Part shown: piece by piece, positions 8,028 through 13,955 of the stretch
How the letters are laid out: each line of letters begins with the position of its first letter
How positions within the stretch are numbered: the first letter of the stretch is position 1
From: an uncultured Clostridia bacterium
GTDB lineage: Bacteria > Bacillota > Clostridia > Lachnospirales > CAG-274
DNA: 19,597 nt
Reading direction: 5' to 3'
NCBI GenBank assembly: GCA_947629215.1
Contig: CANRCU010000010.1
Location: 1-19,597, forward strand
The notes under the pieces: generated by a model
The model's database searches: none
Seen by the model: the letters and a program-made list of their open reading frames with translations, nothing else
Told to the model about the DNA's origin: nothing
Program-made: the position numbers and the translations under genes

Positions 8028-8279
8028 TACCTTTTTTGAAAAAATACCCATAAAATTCTCGTGAAATGTAACGCCATTGTTTGAAAAACTTATTTTGACA
8101 ACGCACCCGTCCTTTGTTTTGCGGAAATATGGATTGATATTTTTATCCAATACCGACAAAACTTTTTCTTCAACAGGAGCGGAAGTGGCAACCTTTAATT
8201 CCCCAAACCCTATGACCTTACTTTTGTCAACATCTTTTAATGACATCTTTCTCATTCTATCCAATTCAGATAGTGTCAT
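8025..8279 (-). CDS. DUF6870-like small protein (84 aa)
   Basis: I prefer the ATG at 8279 (MTLSELDRMRKMSL) over one 24 bases upstream. AAGGGGG sits 8 bases before it, and the N-terminus then matches what I recall of DUF6870 proteins from clostridial elements. The signature is an N-terminal TLxELxxMR helix, then VEEKVLSVLDKNINPYF and the beta-rich end CVVKISFSNNGVTFHENF. No function is established for the family. It regularly sits just upstream of large serine recombinases, so a role in controlling or directing recombination is a reasonable guess. The family name is from memory of the pattern and has not been searched. Confidence 0.75.
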   Translation of the reverse strand: MTLSELDRMRKMSLKDVDKSKVIGFGELKVATSAPVEEKVLSVLDKNINPYFRKTKDGCVVKISFSNNGVTFHENFMGIFSKKV

Positions 8280-8330
8280 AAGAGTTTCCCCCTTTTGTCC
8301 CATTAGTGTTTTATTTATAGTAAGCGAATT

Positions 8331-8368
8331 AAATAAGTAGGCTTAAGCTTGCTTAAGTTCACTTATTT
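8331..8368. repeat. 18-bp imperfect inverted repeat, likely operator of the DUF6870/recombinase operon
   Basis: The arms at 8331-8348 and 8351-8368 match at 15 of 18 positions around a 2-base centre. They contain two GCTTAAG copies (8341-8347, 8351-8357). The repeat lies about 50 bases upstream of the chosen start at 8279, where an operator is expected. The protein that binds it is unknown. Confidence 0.55.
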
Positions 8369-8379
8369 ATGAGCCACAT

Positions 8380-8415
8380 CATATCGTAAACGTCATTTTG
8401 GGCGTTTACGATATG
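8380..8415. repeat. Perfect 13-bp inverted repeat with 10-base loop
   Basis: CATATCGTAAACG (8380-8392) is exactly complementary to 8403-8415. No T run follows on either strand, so it does not look like an intrinsic terminator. A regulatory hairpin, protein-binding site or recombination half-site pair is more likely. Confidence 0.6.
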
Positions 8416-8779
8416 TAGAAAAAATTAGGCGAAGTCTGCAAACTTCCATAGGCAGTTTCAGCCTATCCCCCGTCTATATGGGCGATGCGTATCGAACCGC
8501 AAGTATCATTATCAGATTTATCCGTTATCGCTTGCCGTGTTTGCAAAGCACGGTATTTAATCAAAATGTTTATCGCTCGTACCTTTACGGAATATGACAG
8601 GGCATATCAGCGTTTACAATTTTCGCCGCTTGCGTTCCCCATAAAAATCAATGTGTAATTATAGTTTCCGCAGGCATTGAAAACAGGTAGTCCTTGCGCA
8701 TTTTATTAAACGGCTGGGCATAAATCTTTTTCGTACCTAATTTTTGAATATTCAGTTTTCAAGGTGCATATATTTATTT

Positions 8780-8864
8780 CATAAGTTTTTAAAGCATACA
8801 AAGGTTTTGTGTGCTTTATGAAACTTACGAGTATTCTGCCTGCCAATAACATCGACAGGCAGAA
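8780..8864 (-). promoter_or_regulatory. Two tandem stem-loops downstream of the sigma-like gene
   Basis: The first structure on the minus strand is a perfect 9-bp stem, TTCTGCCTG/CAGGCAGAA (8834-8842, 8856-8864), starting 7 bases after the stop codon. The second is a long stem between about 8780-8803 and 8806-8829 centred on AAAGCATACAAA, with few mismatches. Neither has a proper T tract. They may end or protect the upstream mRNA, or regulate read-through into the excision operon. Confidence 0.45.
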
Positions 8865-8870
8865 GGAATT

Positions 8871-9230
8871 TTACTTTTTGTTGTTTTCAAGCTGTTCCCT
8901 TAGTTTTTTCAACCCTTTATATCGTTGAGTGCATACGCTGTCATATGTAGAATATGTTGCATCCGCTACCTCATATAATGAAAGATCGAAGAATGATGGT
9001 ATCAAAATAAACAGTCTTTCAGTAACCGTCAATTCTTCTTTTATTATCTTATATACATTTTCATCTTCTATAAGTTCGAATACCATTGCAGAAATTATTT
9101 TATCCAAAACCCTGCGGTATCTGTACTCGAAATTTTCACCTAACTTATTGGGGTTTATATTATCGTCAATGTCTGCATTAAATTTGGCAACAAGGCACTC
9201 AATAATGATTTTTTCAAAGTTATAAAGCAT
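8871..9230 (-). CDS. Sigma-70 region 4-like small HTH protein (119 aa)
   Basis: The ATG at 9230-9228 is chosen because AAAGGAGGTGAG lies just before it; a longer frame to 9350 has no such signal. The C-terminal half (EELTVTERLF, then SLYEVADATYSTYDSVCTQR and YKGLKKLREQL) matches the sigma-70 region 4 helix-turn-helix pattern: a helix, a turn with a serine/threonine pair, and a recognition helix followed by a basic stretch. The N-terminal half (MLYNFEKIIIECLVAKF) is not a recognisable region 2, so this is probably not a complete sigma factor. Similar small proteins are common on Firmicutes integrative elements as regulators. It points toward the recombinase operon through the non-coding tract, so control of excision is a fair guess. 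Confidence 0.75.
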   Translation of the reverse strand: MLYNFEKIIIECLVAKFNADIDDNINPNKLGENFEYRYRRVLDKIISAMVFELIEDENVYKIIKEELTVTERLFILIPSFFDLSLYEVADATYSTYDSVCTQRYKGLKKLREQLENNKK

Positions 9231-9500
9231 AAATCTCACCTCCTTTCCGAAAATCGGAGATGAAATTTTTAACTTTATATTTCTATTAAAGCATAATTTT
9301 TTTATCTTACTGACTTTTTTTCGGCAACTTTTTTCAAAAATACTTACCAAAAATTTGAGTTTAAAAGAAAAACTATTTTGTAAAACACTTACAAAATGAT
9401 AAGAAAACTATGAAATATTCAATTTTGTTGCCGTATCATATCTTGTAATTCCAATATCAAAAAACATAGAATAACTCCTATAAAGCATCTGATTTTCACT
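9231..9500. promoter_or_regulatory. 5' region of the sigma-like gene with two inverted repeats
   Basis: No gene is seen between the sigma-like gene and the oriT-like region. A perfect 9-bp inverted repeat, ATTTTGTAA (9375-9383) and TTACAAAAT (9389-9397), is a candidate operator. TCCGA/TCGGA (9246-9258) forms a small hairpin directly beside the Shine-Dalgarno of the sigma-like gene and could limit its translation. No confident promoter boxes were found in the A/T-rich background. Confidence 0.4.
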
Positions 9501-9660
9501 CTTGCGCAAGCACAGCAAGTGTATATCCACTTTAAAATTTCAAACTTCAATTACTATTGAATTTTTTGTTTTAAATGTGGCTATCCACTTACGCTCTTGT
9601 TAAGACTGCGCCTTAAAATCCGCTTGGTGAAAATTTCCCCAAACCCCTGCTTGTTTTTCT
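9501..9660 (+). other. Candidate oriT (origin of transfer) upstream of mobC
   Basis: The segment directly precedes mobC-mobA, the usual oriT position for MOBP systems. It contains the palindrome CTTGCGCAAG (9501-9510) and a long imperfect dyad with arms at 9517-9537 and 9569-9590. Inside lies a perfect 6-bp hairpin, TTCAAT/ATTGAA (9546-9561). GTGTATATCCACTT (9519-9532) and GTGGCTATCCACTT (9577-9590) are also direct repeats matching at 12 of 14 bases. GAAAATTT at about 9629 and AAATTTTC near 9668 frame a C-rich stretch to the right. I cannot place the nick site, and no family consensus was recognised. Confidence 0.45.
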
Positions 9661-9670
9661 TGCGAAAAAA

Positions 9671-9699
9671 TTTTCTAAAAAGGTCAGTAAAACTATAAT
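9671..9699 (+). promoter_or_regulatory. Possible promoter of the mobCA operon
   Basis: TATAAT at 9694-9699 is a perfect -10 box, and TTTTCT (9671-9676) lies 17 bases upstream as a poor -35. A second TATAAT at 9707-9712 has no clear -35. The mobC ATG is at 9738, with AAAGGA as ribosome binding site. Confidence 0.45.
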
Positions 9700-9737
9700 C
9701 TCAATGTATAATCAAAAGAAAACGAAAGGATGACTAT

Positions 9738-10142
9738 ATGGCAAACAGACTGCGTTCCGTACAGGTATTGCTCCGTATGATGCCCGAAGAAAAAGAAATT
9801 CTTCTAAAAAAAATGCGTGAAACAAAGTCACGCAATTATGTTGATTTCATTATGAAAGCTATCTGTACACATCACACAACAAATATTGATACAAGACCTC
9901 TTATGAAAATAGGCGGTGAATTAAATCGTATCGGTGTAAATGTAAATCAAATCGCAAAAGCGGTTAATACATCCAAAAATCTTACCGAGAGAACTGCAAA
10001 TGAATTGATGTCTTTGCTTAATGAAATTTTAAAAAACATTCAAGAAATGCGTGAAGTTGTGCGCAAATGTCTTGATATTTTTATTGATGCAAGGGAGGGA
10101 CGCATAAATGGCTTACACGAAGATACTACATATAAAGAATAA
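9738..10142 (+). CDS. mobC: MobC-type relaxosome accessory protein
   Basis: The product is a 134-residue protein of the bacterial mobilization MobC family. The hallmark is KIGGELNRIGVNVNQIAKAV at about residues 57-76. Before it lies a ribbon-helix-helix-like N-terminus, LRSVQVLLRMMPEEKEILLKK (about 5-25). The C-terminal half is helical and likely coiled-coil. MobC proteins bind near oriT and help the relaxase melt and nick DNA at the start of transfer. The gene overlaps the relaxase gene by 35 bases in another frame, so the two are translationally linked. Length and architecture are normal for the family. Confidence 0.92.
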   Translation: MANRLRSVQVLLRMMPEEKEILLKKMRETKSRNYVDFIMKAICTHHTTNIDTRPLMKIGGELNRIGVNVNQIAKAVNTSKNLTERTANELMSLLNEILKNIQEMREVVRKCLDIFIDAREGRINGLHEDTTYKE

Positions 10143-11691
10143 TACTCACTTGCAGGATTCGCTGAATTATATAACCGATCCTAAAAAAACCGATGGGCAA
10201 ATATATGTTGCAAGCTATAATTGCGATATTCCCTATGCTGTAAAATGTTTTGAGGAAATAGCACAGCTTTCCAAAATAAAAAAGGGCAATAATATAGCAC
10301 ATCATTTAATTCAATCTTTTGCACCCGAAGATAATATAACCCCCGAACAAGCAATGCAGATAGGACAGCATCTTATGCGAAGATTATATTCAAATCATCA
10401 ATATGTAATAGCAACACATATTGATAACGGTCAGGTTCACAACCACATAATAATTAATGCAGTTAATTTCGCTACATTTACAAAGCTTCATTGCAACAAG
10501 AAAAATCTTGAATTTATCCGTAATACAAGCGATGATCTCTGCCGTGAAAATGGATTGACCGTTATACAAAACGACTCTTTATATCGCAAAGAAATACTTA
10601 TTTCGGATATAGATAAATGTATAGAGATAGCAGAAAATTTTGATGGATTTATTACTCTTATGCAGGATAGAAACTATAAAATAAAAATAGGCGAACATTT
10701 GTATTTTAAAGGATTAATTGACGAACGTTACCGCCGTTCGGATACTCTCGGTTTTGCATATTCGGAAGTAGGTATAAAAAAACGTATACAAGGAATTGAT
10801 ATACCGAAAGGGAAAAAGACAATTTATGCAGATAAAAGCATAAAAATGTCAAACCGCAAACGGTTAAAATATGCTATTGATGATATGCTGAAAACAGCAG
10901 CCGATTACAATGATTTTTTAAATCGGTTGAAAGATATGGAAATTGAAATAAAACACGGCAAGCATCTTGCTATGCGTATACCGAACTCTAAAAGATATAT
11001 AAGAGTTGAAAAATATGGTGAGGAATATACGGAAGATAATTTAAAATTGTACTTTGAAGATCGGGCAGCCTATGAAAAAATAAAATCAACGGCACAGACA
11101 ACACGCATAGAAAAACTTTCCTCCAAAAACAACAGATATAATAAGTATGCCGCTGCACATAATGTTGATATACAAATTCGTATGCTTAATATACTTTCCG
11201 AGAGCAATATTAAAAGCATTGACGAATTGAGAGCCAATATTGTAAGGCTTGAAAAACAATCCGTACAATATAAAATGAAAATAACATCATATACAGAAAA
11301 TATGAATTCAAATAGAGCCGTTATAAAAGCAATAAAAAATTATTGGAGATTAAAGCCCATATTTGAGGAATATAATTCGTTTAAATTTCCTGCCGATAAA
11401 GAAATTTTTATGCTTGATCACAAAAAAGAAATTGAGCAGTATAAATCAGCAGTAGAACTAATAAATCTATCAAAATTTCCCGATGGAACACTGCCGAAAG
11501 CCTCAGCATTAAATTCCGAAATAACAGAAATCAAAAGTATTATATCGGAAATAGAGAAATTGGCAGATAAAATCAATACCGAATTATTGAAATATCACAT
11601 ACTTGCTCAAAACCTTAAAACGATAGGTATTGATATAGAAATACAAGAAACCACCAAAAATGTATCAAACGTTGAGGATATATCACTTTGA
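10108..11691 (+). CDS. mobA: MobA/VirD2-type relaxase (MOBP family)
   Basis: This 527-residue protein cuts one strand at oriT and carries it to the recipient. The relaxase domain fills about residues 1-250. Y21 in SLNYITDP is the likely nucleophilic tyrosine. The metal-binding histidine motif is HIDNGQVHNHIIIN (H104, H111, H113). HHLIQSF (65-71) is the conserved strand before it. After residue 250 the protein is long-helical and charged, with coiled-coil character around 350-500, and no recognisable primase or helicase domain. GGGAGGG at about 10095-10101 precedes the ATG within the mobC coding region. No coupling protein or type IV secretion gene is seen, so transfer would need a helper system unless those genes lie outside the window. 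Confidence 0.93.
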   Translation: MAYTKILHIKNNTHLQDSLNYITDPKKTDGQIYVASYNCDIPYAVKCFEEIAQLSKIKKGNNIAHHLIQSFAPEDNITPEQAMQIGQHLMRRLYSNHQYVIATHIDNGQVHNHIIINAVNFATFTKLHCNKKNLEFIRNTSDDLCRENGLTVIQNDSLYRKEILISDIDKCIEIAENFDGFITLMQDRNYKIKIGEHLYFKGLIDERYRRSDTLGFAYSEVGIKKRIQGIDIPKGKKTIYADKSIKMSNRKRLKYAIDDMLKTAADYNDFLNRLKDMEIEIKHGKHLAMRIPNSKRYIRVEKYGEEYTEDNLKLYFEDRAAYEKIKSTAQTTRIEKLSSKNNRYNKYAAAHNVDIQIRMLNILSESNIKSIDELRANIVRLEKQSVQYKMKITSYTENMNSNRAVIKAIKNYWRLKPIFEEYNSFKFPADKEIFMLDHKKEIEQYKSAVELINLSKFPDGTLPKASALNSEITEIKSIISEIEKLADKINTELLKYHILAQNLKTIGIDIEIQETTKNVSNVEDISL

Positions 11692-11704
11692 ATAGGCATA
11701 ATAT

Positions 11705-11740
11705 AAGGCTTGCAGAAAGACTACAAGCCTTAATTTTTAT
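11705..11740 (+). terminator. Intrinsic terminator after mobA
   Basis: AAGGCTTGCAG (11705-11715) pairs with CTACAAGCCTT (11721-11731) around a 5-base loop, with one G-T wobble. AATTTTTAT follows directly. It separates the mobilization operon from the convergent ECF operon, and the stem could slow polymerase from both sides. Confidence 0.8.
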
Positions 11741-11778
11741 ACTGATTTTATGTAGTATTGAATAAAACCAATATTCTT

Positions 11779-12234
11779 TTATTTTGCCGTAACTATTGTT
11801 GATGTAGATGATCTTGATTCAAGTAAATTGTCGTTGCTGTCATAAACTTTAAATGTTGCGTATGCCCTGTACTTGTTGCCAGATGTTACATTAAAGTTTT
11901 TATTAAATACACCTATCATTCCGTTTGTTGTAGAAGATGCCGTACTGTAAGAAACAAAGGTTGTGCCGTTGTATTCTTTTAAGTTGACGGTAATAACGCA
12001 TTTTTTTACGGTGTTTGTCTTACAGGTTATATTCGCTGAAACAAGAACCTTTCCTGTCGAATTGCTTGCGATACCTACAGCGTATGTGTTTATATAATCC
12101 GAACTCAGTATACCATCCGTAGGCTGAACATATTCCATTTCTGCATCAGGAACAATATACTCATCTGTTTCTTCGGCATAAATACTAGAAGTGGTCATAA
12201 TTGCTAAAATTGCTGTTAAAAAATATTTTTTCAT
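11779..12234 (-). CDS. Small secreted protein (151 aa), last gene of the ECF operon
   Basis: The preferred start is the ATG at 12234, with GTGAGG as ribosome binding site 7 bases upstream; a GTG four codons earlier overlaps the previous stop. A signal peptide is clear: MKKYFLTAILAIMTTSSIYA, with cleavage likely after residue 20. The mature part begins acidic (EETDEYIVPDAEMEY), then becomes beta-rich and Ser/Thr-rich (SANITCKTNTVKKCVITVNL, then GNKYRAYATFKVYDSN), resembling the beta-sandwich secreted proteins of Firmicutes often labelled DUF6147. That family label is a tentative recall. Two cysteines, about 5 residues apart, could form a disulfide. It probably acts outside the membrane in the response controlled by the sigma/anti-sigma pair. 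Confidence 0.78.
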   Translation of the reverse strand: MKKYFLTAILAIMTTSSIYAEETDEYIVPDAEMEYVQPTDGILSSDYINTYAVGIASNSTGKVLVSANITCKTNTVKKCVITVNLKEYNGTTFVSYSTASSTTNGMIGVFNKNFNVTSGNKYRAYATFKVYDSNDNLLESRSSTSTIVTAK

Positions 12235-12242
12235 GGGTAACC

Positions 12243-13037
12243 TCACTTTAAGTTTTTTATTATTTTTATAATATCATCTTCAGTAAGATTTCCTCCTATA
12301 CAATAAATTAATTCATCTGTTTGCCATTGTATGGTAACTGTGGCATTGTTATTTACAATATGATAATCTTTATCTTTGTAGGTGAAAATAGAAAAATCAT
12401 TTTCGTTATTTTCTACAGAAACACTGTTATTTAATGGATCAATAAAACGAACACTATAGTCAATGTAATCTCCGTTATCGGAAGAATATACAATAGATAC
12501 AAATGTTTTTTCTCTGTCACAAGCAATACTATCTATCTTGTATTCTTTCGGAACATACTCCATAACAGTAATATTTCCGTTAAAATATTCCTTTAATTTC
12601 TCTATTGAGTTGAAATTAATAATGCTATCCTCATTATATGTATAAAGATTTTCATTTTCGGGCTGAATTTTAACTGCCTCTTTGTTTAAGGAATATATTA
12701 AAGTAATAATATTTCCTTTAGCAAAAATAGTAGTTATTAAATTTAAACTGACAAACACTGCAACTGCACCGATAACAGCTCTCTTTGGTATGTTTGTCTT
12801 TTTCTTAACTTTATATTCCGTTTCATCTATTGTATCAATATACTTCGTTTTAAAATCGTTCCAAGATTCCTCAACGTCATATTCGGGGAAACCTTCCATA
12901 TCGTCCAGTATATCAAGAATTTCATCAATTCTTTTTTGTTCCGCATAACCGGGGGACGATTTCATAAGAGTGTTCAACTCATCAAGTAATTGTTGTTTTT
13001 TCTTGTCGAAGTCCTCCTTGTTTATTTTATTTTCCAT
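12243..13037 (-). CDS. Anti-sigma factor-like membrane protein with DUF4367-type exterior domain
   Basis: The protein has 264 residues. An acidic/helical cytoplasmic part (about 1-80) contains ELNTLMKSSPGYAEQKRI. One membrane helix, AVIGAVAVFVSLNLITTIFA, spans about 87-106. The exterior domain (about 145-264) shows the DUF4367 pattern: YVPKEYKID, a central FTYKDKDYHI strand, VTIQW, and the closing GGNLTEDDIIKIIKNL helix. It lies 67 bases after the ECF sigma gene and ends 4-5 bases before the secreted protein start. This layout fits a one-pass anti-sigma protein that holds the sigma factor until its exterior domain senses a signal. No zinc-binding ZAS motif is seen, so the sigma-binding mode is inferred from position. 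Confidence 0.8.
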   Translation of the reverse strand: MENKINKEDFDKKKQQLLDELNTLMKSSPGYAEQKRIDEILDILDDMEGFPEYDVEESWNDFKTKYIDTIDETEYKVKKKTNIPKRAVIGAVAVFVSLNLITTIFAKGNIITLIYSLNKEAVKIQPENENLYTYNEDSIINFNSIEKLKEYFNGNITVMEYVPKEYKIDSIACDREKTFVSIVYSSDNGDYIDYSVRFIDPLNNSVSVENNENDFSIFTYKDKDYHIVNNNATVTIQWQTDELIYCIGGNLTEDDIIKIIKNLK

Positions 13038-13075
13038 ATGCTCACCGCCTTAATATATTTATGGAATGTTCTCAT
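13022..13075 (-). CDS. Possible 17-aa leader peptide overlapping the anti-sigma start
   Basis: On the minus strand an ATG at 13075-13073 has an ideal Shine-Dalgarno, AAGGAGGT, 7 bases upstream. It opens a 17-codon frame (MRTFHKYIKAVSIWKIK) that ends at 13022, inside the first codons of the anti-sigma gene in another frame. It is too short to judge by composition. Its stop lies just past the anti-sigma ATG at 13037, so it could couple or tune translation of that gene. Confidence 0.35.
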   Translation of the reverse strand: MRTFHKYIKAVSIWKIK

Positions 13076-13104
13076 TATATTTTTACCTCCTTACTATGTG
13101 TATT

Positions 13105-13668
13105 TCAAAATACACTGTTTAGGTTACGAAAATTTTTAAATTTTTTTATTTTTTTTAAGTTATTTTTCAATTTAACTTTTGCTCTGTGTATCAATTGCTT
13201 TACTGCGCCTTCGCTTATACCCATTTTTTCGGCAGTTTCCGCAAGACTTTTATCATCTATGTATCTACTGATTATAGCGGTCTTTTCTCTGTCATTCAAA
13301 ATTTTTATTTGTTCTTCGTAAGAACATTTTGAAATAAATTCTTTCTCAAGTTCGTAGGTATCTTGAATTGTATCGCTTTCCAAGCCGAGTTCTGTCATTA
13401 TTTTTATTGTTTCTTTTGTTTTCCTATCCTTTTTATAGAACCCTTTTTGATAATTCATTATCTTATTGGAAAGAACTTGGTACAGCCAACCTCCCGGATT
13501 AGGATGTTTATACAATTCTTCTACTTTTTCTATTGCGCACACGAAGACATCAACAACAATATCGTGCGCAGCATCATTGTCAGATAAATTATGATACGCC
13601 GATCGTGTTAATCGTTTATGATACCGCATATATAAATCTTCAATAAATGCTTTATGTTCTTCGGTCAT
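13105..13668 (-). CDS. ECF-type RNA polymerase sigma factor (187 aa)
   Basis: The sigma-70 family protein has region 2 at about residues 10-75 (FIEDLYMRYHKRLTRSAY, DAAHDIVVDVFVCAI, GGWLYQVLSNKIMNY). Region 4 is at about 125-178 (LNDREKTAIISRYIDDKSL, then EKMGISEGAVKQLIHRAKVK). There is no region 1.1 or 3, as expected for ECF sigmas. The start at 13668 is preferred. A frame reaching 13710 begins upstream of the operon's own -10 box (13699-13704) and so would not be on the mRNA. The gene heads an operon with the anti-sigma-like and secreted proteins, divergent from the giant RHS gene. The basic C-terminal tail (KKIKKFKNFRNL) is a variation. Confidence 0.92.
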   Translation of the reverse strand: MTEEHKAFIEDLYMRYHKRLTRSAYHNLSDNDAAHDIVVDVFVCAIEKVEELYKHPNPGGWLYQVLSNKIMNYQKGFYKKDRKTKETIKIMTELGLESDTIQDTYELEKEFISKCSYEEQIKILNDREKTAIISRYIDDKSLAETAEKMGISEGAVKQLIHRAKVKLKNNLKKIKKFKNFRNLNSVF

Positions 13669-13955
13669 AGCATCACCAATTCCTTTATTAAGTAGTATAT
13701 TATAAAACATATTACCATTAAACGCAAAATTTGTCTTGTATTAAAATTGCACAAATTTTTATAAATGATTTTGTTGAATATTTTTTTGAAAATTATATAA
13801 CTTTATGAGTGCAATTGTAAATATATACAGTATAGGGATGTAAAATAAGTTATTGCGCCACTTAATATACTTGACTTGAACGGAGATGGTGATATATATG
13901 ATTTTATAAGTGCTTAGCATGACAAAAAAATAAAAAACAGATAGGAGGTCAATAT
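13669..13955. promoter_or_regulatory. Divergent promoter region between the ECF operon and the RHS gene
   Basis: For the ECF operon (minus strand), TTGCGT (13727-13722) and TATAAT (13704-13699) with 17-base spacing form a good sigma-A promoter. For the RHS gene (plus strand), TTGACT (13871-13876) and TATATA (13893-13898) with 16-base spacing precede the ATG at 13956. AGGAGG (13944-13949) is the RHS ribosome binding site. No clear ECF-type promoter pair (AAC with CGT) was recognised by eye, so direct control of the RHS gene by the ECF sigma is untested. Confidence 0.6.
13849..13917 (+). pseudogene. Possible remnant of an EF-hand/dockerin-like C-terminus
   Basis: One plus-strand frame between a stop just upstream (about 13841-13848) and a TAG at 13915-13917 reads LNILDLNGDGDIYDFISA. 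DLNGDGDIYDF is a textbook EF-hand/dockerin calcium loop (D-x-N-x-D-G-D). It is only 22 codons and has no start, so it would be a fragment of a degraded gene. The same bases form the TTGACT box, so coincidence is possible. Confidence 0.3.

Larger units (their letters stand above)
8280..8870. other. 570-bp non-coding tract rich in inverted repeats upstream of the excision module
   Basis: No convincing gene is present on either strand. Structure is dense. AAATAAGTAGGCTTAAGC (8331-8348) pairs with 8351-8368 across a 2-base loop (15 of 18). ATATCGTAAACG (8381-8392) pairs perfectly with 8403-8414. GAAGTCTGCAAACTTC (8431-8446) is a near-palindrome. CCGTG and CACGG around 8535-8553 could form a small hairpin. 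Two strong stem-loops at 8780-8829 and 8834-8864 follow the sigma-like gene. The tract would be the leader of the DUF6870/recombinase operon if transcription reads through from 9230, or it could hold a non-coding RNA or recombination sites. Confidence 0.55.
1..11740. mobile_element. Core of an integrative mobilizable/conjugative element (ends not visible)
   Basis: The stretch groups modules typical of Firmicutes integrative elements. These are an HTH repressor and divergent HTH protein, a replication-type RecA-fold ATPase, three tandem large serine recombinases preceded by a DUF6870-like protein, a sigma-like small protein, and a mobC-mobA mobilization pair. No type IV secretion genes are visible, so within the window it looks mobilizable rather than self-conjugative; transfer genes could lie to the left. 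I could not identify either attachment site. The right limit is set at the terminator after mobA only for convenience, because the ECF/RHS genes beyond it could be cargo or host chromosome. Confidence 0.65.

Noticed and set aside
7924..8106. 60-codon minus-strand frame next to the DUF6870-like gene
   Set aside because: It overlaps the end of the DUF6870-like gene, has no ribosome site, and looks like chance translation of the intergenic region.
8461..8700. Decayed or short coding gene in the non-coding tract (for example MGNASGENCKR read on the minus strand)
   Set aside because: The frames are short, have no ribosome site and no recognisable protein similarity.
13105..13710. Longer sigma factor start at 13710
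   Set aside because: The codon lies upstream of the operon's own TATAAT (13699-13704) and lacks a ribosome site, so the ATG at 13668 is preferred.
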